From Strongylocentrotus purpuratus (Eukaryota > Echinodermata > Echinoidea > Camarodonta > Strongylocentrotidae), in the NCBI RefSeq assembly GCF_000002235.5, contig NW_022145599.1, positions 8,742,897 to 8,806,896 of the forward strand: 64,000 nt of DNA, given 5' to 3'. Below, in pieces: positions 29,200 to 41,140 of the stretch (position 1 is its first letter; every line of letters starts with the position of its first letter). The position numbers were made by a program, and so were the translations under genes. A model generated the notes under the pieces. The model did no database searches and had not been told where the DNA came from. It saw only the letters and a list, made by a program, of their open reading frames with translations.

Positions 29200-32100
29200 T
29201 ACAAGTAGCAAAACTTGACGATAATCAATGAATAGGAGAGTTTTGAGAGCGGAGACAGGCGGACAGATCGTGGTAGGTCATTTTTGGGGGGTACATTTTG
29301 TGTGTATTAAACAAAATGTAACTGTAACTGCCTGCAGACGTACAAAGCAGTTTTGTTTTAAGTGTGTGCTTGCGTGTGAGTGTGTGTGTGGGGCCGGGGA
29401 TGGGGGGGGGGGGGGGGAAAGTGATTACCCATAGTTAAGCTTATTTTTCTGGTTTGAGATTTTTTTCCTTTTCTATGAAAAATTTGATTGAGATATGATT
29501 TCAATAAATCCTTCGAAATTTTGATTACTAATGCTATTAACTTATGGCACCAAATATCTATTTTGTTTAGTCTCCATCAAATCAAGTATTAATAACGAAT
29601 AAAGCTATTTGTTCGTTTATTCTTAACAAATAAACTCGTCATTTCAAACCATTTTAAATAGGTTCAATGCATACCTATACCTGGAAAAATTTAATCAGTT
29701 TCTAGTAATAGTACTGATTACCAAATACATAGCGGATGATACCAGGCTTTTAAGGTGTGTATTTCAGTTTCAACAAGTACGAAACTCCAAACTGATTTTA
29801 AGGGTCTGAAACGAGCGCCATCTTGCGACCAGGGTTCGCTACCACTCTCTAGGCCAAGAACACCTATTTGGATACAAAATAGCCAACAATCAGGGGCGGA
29901 TCCAATATTTTGAATGACAAGGGGGGGGGGGGGGCACAATTCTGGTAAATTACATGATGAGGGGCCAATTTTTTGTTGCTGTGAATACTATTGCGAATGT
30001 TATTTGCTAACAAGCAAAAACAAATTCAGAAATAAAGAAAAATAACAAAATAATACTGAAATGAAATATTTTAAGGGCTTATCAATGACCCCCCGCCCCA
30101 CACACACCTTCTCGTTCAGACGAGCGCCTAACTAGTGTCTCTGCTTTAGATGAATTTCATCAGTTGTATCAATCTATTCTGTACATTTTATGTCAATCAC
30201 AGTGGTAAGTTCAATAATTGTCCACCCAAAAAATTTGTTTTAAGAAAAATTCTATGTACACATTTATTTGCAGAATGATAATATTGACCACTGCATAAAT
30301 ATAAACTTGTAAATGTAAACGTAATAATGGGTTCTTATGATTATTTTGGGGGGTCATATTATTAACTTATGATGTTAGTCAAGACAGTCGTCTTTGTGAA
30401 AGTTGGGGGAACATTGTCTCTTTTTAAAGAACATGAAATGTCTAAGCAGTAAACTATGGTGGAATAATATATAATTATGAGACATTGTACAAATATAGTT
30501 GTTTATATCTCATAATCAGAGTTTTGGCAGGGTATGAAGAGAGGTATATGCCTTGTTAATTCAGGGAATGTGTAGATATAAAATGTTATGCTAATTAAGT
30601 GTATGATAAAAATAAGTTGTATGTTAATTATATACATGTATTTTGTGCTATTTAATCCCTTTGTTAAACAAAATTATAATATTCACTGAATTTTGTTTCT
30701 TCTATGGAAGTGTTTAAGAAAGCAGACTTCTAATCTTATTGAAATGCTTTTCGAAGACTTTCACAAATATAGCTCAAGAGAAAAGTACAAACACAACTGT
30801 AGTGTCTAAAGAAATAATTTTGGATTATGTAATAATGTTTGCAAATAATATTTTGCAAATAGTAATAGATGATGCCAACCTACTGAAAATTGGCTTAGAT
30901 TGATTGTTTGTCTTTATAACATTTTCAATTAATGGTCATTCTTTAATAAATCTTCAGTAAGGTAAAGTGGTTTTTGATGGGGTCTGTCCATACAGCTCTA
31001 TCAATATTCTTTCTTGTCCTGCCCCCTCCCTCCTTTCCTTCTCCTTTCACCCAGCTTTATCTACATCTATCCCTCTCTTGCTCCCTTCTCTCTCAAGTTT
31101 CATTAAAAAAAGAAAACACAATAAGAAACATTCTCTGACACAATTATTCTGTCTACATTGTTTTTTATTACTTGATAATTTGCATGATTTCTGGAAGAGG
31201 TTACAACTTCTTTTTCTTTAAACAAACACACATCTCTCAATCTACCCAATATACATGATAAAATGCAGATTATGCTCGTTCTTAAAAATGTTATACAAGC
31301 CGTTCACATATGAAGAAATATACACCAGTAGCTACTCAGTAGCTTTCGTTAGAATAAGTCAATAATACATGTATATAATTCATTTAGAAAGATCTAAGGA
31401 ACCTAAGCATATATCATATGGGACTTTGGTATTATATCCCCTTAAACTGCAAGCAATGTCACTAGATTATTGAAGAAAAACAAACCGAAAATGTTAAGAG
31501 TTAATTGTTTTCTAATATCTAGGCCCTGGTCATAATAATACAGTAATGTACTCTAGATCTTCAACATTTGAAATGAGACATAAAAGAGAACTAAAACTCT
31601 CTTCTCAGTCAACATCCCCCTCTTTTGATATCAATCAATTGATTTGTTTACTAGTGTATTTCAATGTATGTATGTTTCTCTCTGTAAACCTTGGTAACCA
31701 ACTTTTTAATTCAACTGCACAATGGCATCTCTGTTGATGGAATTCACTTTGCATACAAAACTGTTGCTATGTCGGGCAAGCCCCTTGCAAGCTCTTTATC
31801 GTCATAATTTTTATTTTAAAAGTGTACATGAAATTAGTTAACATGTTTATTCAAGAATTATAATGGCCTTTGGGACTACTGAGCAATAAACCAGTTTACT
31901 TAATACATTTTGAACAAAAGTTGCCATTTCAAGTCTGAAAATCATGCCAGAGGCTTGCATAACATGCATACATTGAAATACATTAGAAATCAGATCTAAT
32001 TGAAGGAGAGCTGAAGCTCCAAATGTATATGGATGGTATACTTCATGCCGAGAAATTCCAGGGACTGCCTAGAAAACCACTGGCCTGAGAGACCGACAGT

Positions 32101-33828
32101 AGACTACAATGATAATGTCGATCTTGTGAACCTTAAGAAAAGTTGTCAAAATGCTTGTGTTACTGGCATGTTGATCTTGTGAACCGTAAGAAATCTTTTT
32201 CAGAAGGCCCATTAACATCTGTCTCATAGTTATACAACCACTACCATTTTAGGACCTTAAAATGTGTCTTCATTTAGACTCATCTCATCATTTCATCTGT
32301 GATTTCAAAAACCTACATTGGAAATTAAAAGAAAGTATGGAATGTGTCATCATATTAACTAAATCCTAAACGCTCCTTTTTGAATTCGGGCCATAGTGTG
32401 TATAGACAAAGACCTTGGAACCGTCCCATACAAACATATGTGAAACTGATTGCAAACAGATGAAATGCTGTTCTCCAAGCTACTGTCTATCATTATGCCC
32501 CCCCCCCCCCCACAACAGTAGATGAAGAGATTTTAAATCGGAACTTAACATTGGGCATACTTTTTAATGCTAAATAAATGATAAAACTTTAATGGAATTG
32601 TCTGTATTTTAATAATCTCACCCTGTTACACCAACAAAAAAAAAATCTGCACACAAATGATATATTACATAAGAATACAAGTTAAAAAGCAGTCATCATA
32701 AATCAAAGTATATTGTTTGAAATTTCTGTAAATGTTAGGTAATCAAAAGGTAAACTTCTAAGACTATTTTTTCTTTAACATGATAATAATGAAAATAATA
32801 AAGCACAAAGTAGTAAGTGTTAAGTACATTGGATTTCAAGAATCACACACACACTTCTCACAGTATCAATTCTTTGAAGTTATACATATTGTCAGCCCCT
32901 CTTGTTAACATATACAGGTGTAAGCATGAATAAATGAAGATTTGTACAGTCATTAGAAAATACATGAAAATTAAGCATTTAGTCTACAAAGCAGTATTTC
33001 AATTCTGACTTGACAATCTTTGTCAATTATAACTACACTGTAAACCCATTATATGAAAGGATCCCCCAATGTACCAATTATGTCACTTCAAAGACATATT
33101 TTAATTACACTTTATAAATAGCCTCTATTATTTGACTTAGCCTCATCATAATAAAGAAAATAAGACTATTAGATGCAATCCCAGCTCTGCTGTATCTGAT
33201 GTGAGAATTAAATGATCCCTTTTATCCCTTTATTCCAGGAAATAAGGAATAACAAGCCCCCCCCCCCCCAAAAAAAAAAAAAAAAAATCTGATCAAGTTA
33301 GTTCTCACTTAAGTTATACTGAACTACTGACATTTGGTGTTTTTTGCTTGCTCCTTGGGACAAGCTAATTTTGAAAATTTGTGTATAATGTTGACTTTGG
33401 TGACACATTTTCTTGGCTCACCCTGTAGATGCAGAAAACACAGGGTCTGCATCCACAAACTAGAAAAACTAGCATGTCCTCTGTTCTCACCCATTGTTTT
33501 ATTTCACACAAGTCTAACTGCTCGTCAAGTCAGCACCCAGACCACTACCCTCTTCGTCCAAAGGAACAAGACATTCTTAAGGAGACATTCCACCCTGCCA
33601 ACTGATATTATTAGCCCGGCACAAATATACATGCATACATCTCACGGTTGGTTCCCCTCTCCCCCATGTTAGATTAGTGGTCATGTCATTAGCTACAATG
33701 CTCGCTGATATTCTCGGCATAGCTTCATGTCTAATGAAGCTAATATATATGAATGACTTGGGGGAGGCTAGCACCTAGGCCAACTAAATAATCCCCTCTC
33801 CAACACAACCATGAGCCTGTGAACAAAG
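29200..33828. other. No gene recognised; AT-rich sequence with one hAT-like end
   Basis: At 29891 CAGGGGCGGATCCAAT followed by a 16-G run resembles the left end of the hAT-like elements, but no matching right end was found. Poly-C runs lie near 32498 and 33257. The longest frame (33334-33672, 112 codons) has no family resemblance. Part of this region may be 3' UTR of the mucin/propeller gene, but I cannot show that. Confidence 0.5.
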
Positions 33829-34221
33829 GGCGCGTTCATGCTTGATTTTGACGGCCAGAATCAGGCATCTGTTACGCGTTTAGTTTAAAACACGGTTGCG
33901 TCTTAGCTCACTTTTGTAGAATCACCGAAAAACGGCGATCACGATCGCCGATCGTAAACTCACAAAAAGATGCGTTTACAATTTGTAAACGCGTTTAAAT
34001 GGGGTCAACGCACTGACCTCTAGTGGGTCTACGTAGCATGCACAGTGAAGGTTTGCGAATCCAGCTGGAAGACCAATTAAGGCCACACACTGAGAATTGC
34101 CTGGGGGAGCCAGAGAAGTAAGCATGAACACTACATCGTGGAACTGCGATCACGATGAGCGTTTACGATGAGCGTTTCAGATCGCTCATTCTGCCTTCAA
34201 AATTTAAGCATGAACGCAGCC
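33829..34221. mobile_element. MITE with GGCGCGTTCATGCTT inverted ends, about 390 bp
   Basis: The left end GGGCGCGTTCATGCTTGAT and the inward-read right end GGCTGCGTTCATGCTTAAAT match over about 32 bases with small gaps. Subterminal CGATCACGAT words occur on both sides. The unit is more CpG-rich than its surroundings. A clear target duplication was not found, so no superfamily is given. Confidence 0.65.
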
Positions 34222-34334
34222 AAACATGGGTAAATAATCACTTGATATAGCATTTCAGAAAGAAGCTCTTCAATTATTTACTTATTCTCATGCATTTTTT
34301 GGTTTCTTTTTTTTTTACTTCAATTTCTTTCATT

Positions 34335-34430
34335 AGAGAGAGAGAGAGAGGGAGAGAGAGAGAGAGAGAGAGAAAAAAAAAGAGAGAGAGAAAAAAAAAG
34401 AGAGAGAGAAAAAAAAAGAGAGAGAAAGAG

Positions 34431-34467
<37 letters not shown>

Positions 34468-34475
34468 GAGGGTGA
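34335..34475. repeat. (GA)n microsatellite with A-run interruptions
   Basis: GAGAGA blocks alternate with AAAAAAAA. Overlapping Arg/Glu/Lys and Ser/Leu/Phe reading frames here are repeat artefacts. Confidence 0.9.
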
Positions 34476-35293
34476 GGGAGGGACATAGGGTAATGAGATA
34501 GACGGAGGCATAGAGAAACAAAAAATAAAACATGCACTGTACATATAAGCTGTTAGTTTCATGAGGGTTTGATTTTCATGAATTACATGAATGTTTGCTT
34601 CCGCACTTTTCAATTTCTCTTACTAATTTGTAAGGAACTAGTTCCATATTCTGTATGTACAGGTATGTCTTCTTGTAATTTGAATTTGAGGAAAGATAAA
34701 TGGCGCAAAAACTAGTACAGCCATTCAAAATGGTGTCCTCGAAGGGCAAACATATTAATATTGTCAATATTCTATTTTTCTTCCTGTTGTTATGCTCCTC
34801 CTATTAATTAAACCTAGATGAGTCTACGACGGAAAAAACAGCCGTTAAATATTTTACTCCCAAGATGAATATGCAGAACATTAATCTTGGTGGCAGCATT
34901 TGTTTGGCTAGGTTTACAGCTAGGGCATATGATAAATGAGACCTGCATCTGTTTATGCCATTGACAGCTCTATCAACTAAGCCTGTCTCTGCCGATTGTA
35001 TTAAATGACAAATTTGACGTTAATCCATTTATAGACTGTATCGAGTTTCGCATCTGGCAGGTGTACAGACAGGCATGTGCGTGCGCCCGGGCCTCGGCTG
35101 CTGATGCTGCATATGTACCGTTAGCTAGTGTACATGCTGCATTAATGCAAGACTTCTGCTCGTTCGATATAATGTGTCGCCTGGAAAGGTAGTTATCAGG
35201 CTTGAGGCAAATGAAGTTGCTAAGAAGTGGGTTTTCTCTTAGAAATGCAGTGTGTAAACACACACAAAAATGTATTGTGAATGACCCTATATA

Positions 35294-35959
35294 CCGTGTG
35301 AGTCAAAAAAAAGTTTACACCTAGAAAATGGCTAATTATTTTAAAAATCATCTATGAACAGTAAATTATTATACATCTTATGAAAGAGTGTTTTATCCCA
35401 ACTCATTTAGTACCATTTTTGTGTGGTATGTGTTCACGCTTGGATGAACAGGTGGTATTGTTTGCGAGAGTACAAAAATCGACTTGCGCCAAAGTGATGC
35501 CTTCAGTATGTATTATGTTGGTATTAGCGGAGTGAGAGAATGGATTGAATGTATCAAATGAAATGCATTGCATATGTTTTTTTGCAAAGGGCAAAGTCAC
35601 ACACACCCACACACACGCGCACAAATATTCGTTGATATTTGATATTCGATATTTGATATGTGTGACATGATTAATTTTGTTAGGTGTGTTATTTGGATAT
35701 GCAAAGACCGAATTGATACCCAAATCCCAATTGTTTTATTCAAACATCACATAGGCAACTTTGGCGCAATTCGGTTTTTGCACTCTCGCAAACAATGTCT
35801 CCTGTTCATCCAAGCGTGAACACATACCACACAAAAATGGTACCAAATGATTTGGGATAAAACACTCTTTCATAAGACGTATAACAGTTTAATGTTCATC
35901 GATGATTTTTTAAATAATTAGCAATTTTCTAGGTGTAAACTTTTTTTTGACTCACTCTG
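35294..35959. mobile_element. Fold-back Tc1/mariner-like MITE, about 670 bp
   Basis: The ends CCGTGTGAGTCAAAAAAAAG and, inward from the right, CAGAGTGAGTCAAAAAAAAG begin arms of about 200 bases (35294-35500 and 35760-35959) with high inverted identity. TATA/TA flanks both ends, and C-G-GTG-GTCAAAAA-type ends recall mariner termini. A dimer-like or snap-back origin is likely. No transposase was found. Confidence 0.7.
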
Positions 35960-38900
35960 TATACTTGTACAACATGACACCGTAGATTCTAAGCTCTTGC
36001 ACGTAATATGTTTTCACCGGTCCATTTTAAGCCAATGAGAATGCATTTTTACAGTTTATGTGATATTGTAAACAGAAGTTAACAAAAAGATGTAAGACTG
36101 TTAATACTTTTTGATTGTTGTATATTCATGTCCTTGAGAACTTTCAAAACAGTAGGTGAATCTATTGAAATGTTGAACAGCTAGGAGGGCATAAACTTTG
36201 TGATAAAGTACTTAAGCTAAAGCCCTTATTGCTCTAGGAAGATGATATAGTTATCAATATATGTATATTAAGCCCGATATGACTACCGGTATGTTCCAAA
36301 GATTAGCAATGAAAAAAGAAAGGAAAATGCTAAAAACAAGTCATGAAAAAAGAAGAAAAAAAACATAATGTAGGCTTGCAAGAGCAAAAAAGGATGGAAA
36401 AGACACAAATTAATGGGGGAGGGGGGTATAAGAGGGGGAATAAAAAGGAAAGAGGAGAATAACTCACATCACTGAGCTTCGACATGTAACTGGACGGGTG
36501 TGTACAATTGACATCATAAGTAACCTAGCATAATATATCCATCACCCAACTCGATAAATGCATTTATAATTTAAAATACAGCAATGTTTGGTAATAATTT
36601 TTGTCAAAATACAAGAGAATAATTATATTCACAGCATTATATAATAATGTATTCAATACCAAGCACAAGTATATATACATTTTAAAGTATACAAGTGTTA
36701 TGTAAAACTTTGTATGAATGTATTAATCAATATTTACACCCCTCTCTTTAAGGAAACTAGATTATCTATTAAAATTTGCTCTACGTGCTTGTAATACTCT
36801 ATTCATACAAACTACAGCTGCATGCCAATGACACACATTTAACATGTAAGGCAACTTGGTATATTGGTATATATCTCTTTTTTTTGCATAAAATTTGCAT
36901 TAGCTGATTAGGAACATCTAAAAGTATGACTACAATCTATCATCAATTCATCTTAAGTTCTACCATATAGTCTTAATTCTTTCTTGCACAAAAACCCAAA
37001 ATGTTAATACATATCAGATGCTAAGTACAAGGGTGGTAATGCCTTTTTAGTACTTAGCAGAAATATTCTCTATACCATATGGCTAAATATATATCTCTCA
37101 CTTCATTCTATACTACAGAAATATGACATCTGAATACAGGCTTATATTTATATATCCATAGTTTGAAATATTCAGCATATAACCTAGGAGTACCACGATG
37201 CAAGATTAGAGTCTCAAAATATCATTGAGTAATTTGAATCCTCAAAATTCCTTTCTGTAACAATTAAAGTGGTGTATTATTCGAGAAAATTTAAAAGTAG
37301 TTTGAATTACCATCAAAAGAGACAGCATGACAGTGAATTCAATTTAATTTTTCTATTCAGAGGTACACATTGGAATTTCCCTGGGTGAGCGTACATTTTC
37401 TTTTTATAAATCTTCTTCAAAAATTGATTTAAAAATAAAGCTCTTTAGACTTAATAATCAGAGTGAGGTACAATTGTACAATTACTTAACTGTACTTAGT
37501 GCTGTCAGAGTAGGTGAAAAATAAGTCTCGTCTGTCATGTGTTATTGCAGTTTACCATACTTTTTTGTTAAAGTGAAATTCACAATATTCAAACTTGCAC
37601 TCTATTATTTTCAGAAATGTAATGTTTAGAGAGAATTTTTGCTGTACACACTATTCATGACAAAATAGGAATTTATATATTCATACAGCAATGTTGTATT
37701 ATAAATATCATTATAAGTTTATAAGTTTGAAGCATCAAAGCTATGAATACATAAATCCATAACATGTTGTATATTCTGACTACTTATTTTCATGTTCCAG
37801 TTGTGTTCTATTGCTGGTTACTTGGTCTAGACACCATCAATCAATTAATCACTGTATTGTCTCATGATACAGTCGATCTGGATTTGCTCCAGGTTTAACA
37901 AAGCTTATTCCTTACTTGAAAGCAAAATTGTTTACAAAAACAACAGAAACTGCATGAAACTTATGCAAATAGAGAGATTCATGAACATTTCATTCCTTAA
38001 AATTTAATTCCATGCAGCATGAAATTTCCCTTTTGATTTTTTTTGGAATTTCATGTTGCCAACATTTCTGACTGTACGTACTTTAGCAGAATACACCGTG
38101 CAGATTAGTAGTTGATATAAAGCAATATATACATAGATAGATATACTCTGCAAGCGTGGTTAAGTAAAACTAAATTATTATTCATGTATGCACCCCCTTC
38201 TATAAAACACCTTGAAATTATACATGAACAGTACACATATCACATCATTCAAACATTATTATATATCATATATATTTCCAAAATAAATATAAGTATATAT
38301 TGTCATAGTTTCCTACAGTGGAATGGCTACAATTTATCATTCATGATTATCCCATATGCAATGTTGTTTTACAAAGGAAGGAATCAAAACAGCTTTTTTA
38401 CATTTAAAAATAACAATCAATTTCAAATAAGTGTGATTCATCAGTGAAAAGTTATTCAAATTATTAAATGTTTAAACAAAGTTGATGTAACCATAACCTT
38501 ACATTTCCCTAAAGTCCAAGCTAAATGTATCCTTATTTTGTTTACCCATACACCAAAGTATGAAGATCTATAGAAAGATAAACATGTCTCGTATGCAAAG
38601 GTCTTCAATAACTGTTGTACATTGTCAGTAAAATAATTCAAATATATTTTACATGTACTGTATGTCTTGTAGAAGTTTACGTATGTATCAGTATGGGGAC
38701 ATAAGATGTCCATGCCCAGAAAAACACATTCCAAAGATTTGACCATTCTTAAACTTGTTACGGGTCTTGGTTGCTTAAAGGAACAAACATAGGTCCACCA
38801 CAGACACAGTTGACTATTGTCACCTGTATAGTGTCTATGTACCATATACATGGTACATGGCTACACGCAGTCAAAACAATGTGGCAATCTAAAGTTTTGA

Positions 38901-40847
38901 TCCATAGCAAGTATAGAGAGAGAGTACTTCTATGTAACACACTGGTATATCATCCACATCGATAACAAGGATATCGTTACTTCAGCAATCAAAACTGAAC
39001 AGTTCATAAAATACAGCAAATATTGGGGTTCGTACCCCTCTGCCTGGCATACAATGATGTAAAGCGGCACCATACCGACACCAGACAAACATAAACCATT
39101 GCATTATCCTAACTGGCCAAGAATCGGTTATATTGGAGTTGGTTTGGCGTCAGTTCAGCTGTAGCTCTGAGGTATTATACAAGTGTTATTTTGTCAAGTC
39201 GTAGAACACGCAGCATTGATTAATTTTTGAAAAAATCTTCTGAGAATTCAAATAATTTTGGTGACCATTTTGAGATACAGCTGCAAATTTTCATGGTATA
39301 CCAAGCTCACTTCCATGTGTGAGTCAGTATAATGACCTGTGTGAAATACACATCAGTGAAAACAAATCCATAGAAAAACACATATCTATTGCTTTCACTA
39401 CTTTCAGCCTGCTTTGATATTGCTTATAAAGTACAGCTAACTACTTTAAACAAGTATACAACACGAGATAGCAATCACACAACTTCAATATATATATGAC
39501 AATATTTCTTACAACCTTGTCAAAAAATTCAGCTTTTTGAGAAAGACATTGGTTATGTGGAATCTAATACCAACATTTGATTGACAATTGAATACTTGGT
39601 CGAATTACAGCAGTTGCAGCTTTGGATGCTCTTACATGCTGTGCCTGAGGTGGGATAGAGCTACGTTTATATATAATATCTACTTTCTCTTATTTCATAT
39701 ATTTCCTCAAAGAAGTAATGATGCCGTGATTGAACAACCTAGAGACTATTTGTAATCAGTAGAAATTTAAAGTCCTCTTCACATAGTCTATTCATGAAAT
39801 ACGGGTTGGTTTGCTCCTTTAAAAAAATCTGGAGGAACATACGTTAAGAATCTTTGAATCCTTCCAAAGTATCTCCCAGAGAAAGCTTGGGCACATATGA
39901 GACCCTTTGACACTTTTGAAAAAACATTTTGATTTAGATATATGAATGCATAAACCTGAAGTATACAAGTGTAAGATAAATTTCCACTGTGACTACCAAA
40001 GATGGCTAGAATAGAATTTATGGGATTGGGAGAGAATGAGAGATAGTTAAGTACAAAACATGGCAATTAAAAAATGAATTCAATATCACTGGCGTGACTT
40101 TTTTGGCAAATCGTTGAAGAATCATCTTGCAATTTCAAAAGAAGTTAGGGAAAATTTATCAAACTTGGTCACTGATATTTGTTCCTTAATTATTTTGTTC
40201 TCGATGGCTATAATCTCCAAATAGTTGATGAAACAACGTAGGAGCTTTACCTAATGTTAATGATGAAGAAATGGAGTATCCAAATGAAAAATAATAAATG
40301 TTTCCTCCATCCACCCCTATAAAGTAAGAGAGTCTAGGAATACATACATGTGGCTATATAGGAAAAGAGACAAATCCGTTAAGTACCTCAAGTAAAGACA
40401 TAGACTAAAAGCCATGAAAGCATTTATCTACCAAATATTACCCTATTCATTTCAAAATGAGTACATCATTTTACCAACAAGATACTTCAAAAAGTATACA
40501 TAATCTTCCTACATCTCTGCATTGCTACTTAGTATCAATAACTGATGTTAAACTGAGGGAAATCTTTTTTTCACTTTACTGTGAAATTTCTTCATATTGA
40601 TTTACTATGAACTTACCATGTATCTCCTGATTACCATTGTGAAGTACATTAGGTAGTAAGTACATACATGTACAAAGTATAAGTACATTATAATAAAGCA
40701 AGTCTTTGGGATCGTAAATATGAAAGATATAGGGACTAACCAGAATATGTAGTTTCTGGATCTATTTCATCATCACTTTAGGCCAATACTAAAACCCTGC
40801 TATACCAGGCATGGTTATATAACGAATGTAACGGTTGTGGGTCTTCA
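35960..40847. other. No gene recognised; unique AT-rich sequence, possibly 3' UTR of the gamma-like gene
   Basis: This stretch is almost free of recognisable transposons, unlike its left neighbour, and lies directly 3' of the minus-strand stop codon at 40848. A long 3' UTR is possible but no polyadenylation site was pinned down. The largest frame (38456-38851, 131 codons, minus) shows no family features and is probably chance. Confidence 0.4.
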
Positions 40848-41140
40848 TTAGAAGGATGGTATCAGCTTGGATCGGGAATAGCGTTGCTGCGGCATCCGTT
40901 TCTTCTCCTCCTCCAGCGACTTCTTGTGCCAGACTTCCTCCAGATGCCATTGCCTAGCAACCATGAGGAACATGATGCCGCTGGCGATACAGAGTCCTAA
41001 CGAAGCCCAGCTCAGGTAGAAGGACCAGGAATAGTCCAGGACGTAGCCTTCAGGGAACTGCGGCAGGACGCTAGGTCTCTCGTTGATTTCGTACTGGTAG
41101 CTGGCGAGGACTAGGAGTAGTGATGTCAGGCCCATGAATG
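40848..41140 (-). CDS. Gamma-like gene, terminal coding exon (end of TM3, loop 2, TM4, tail)
   Basis: The acceptor is a strong pyrimidine tract ending CTCCTCCAG just above 41140. The exon encodes S-F-MGLTSLLLVLASYQYEIN, the DYSWSFYLSW motif and a charged tail of about 30 residues with LEEEKKR. The stop is TAA at 40850-40848. Confidence 0.85.

Noticed and set aside
29891-30100. Third complete hAT-like element
   Set aside because: The left end looks right but no right end or target duplication could be located.
33334-33672. 112-codon plus-strand frame
   Set aside because: No recognised motif, no clear splice or start context.
34274-34613. Overlapping frames in the GA tract
   Set aside because: Simple-repeat artefacts on both strands.
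38456-38851. 131-codon minus-strand frame
   Set aside because: No family resemblance, unlikely codon make-up, and it lies in sequence better explained as 3' UTR or intergenic.
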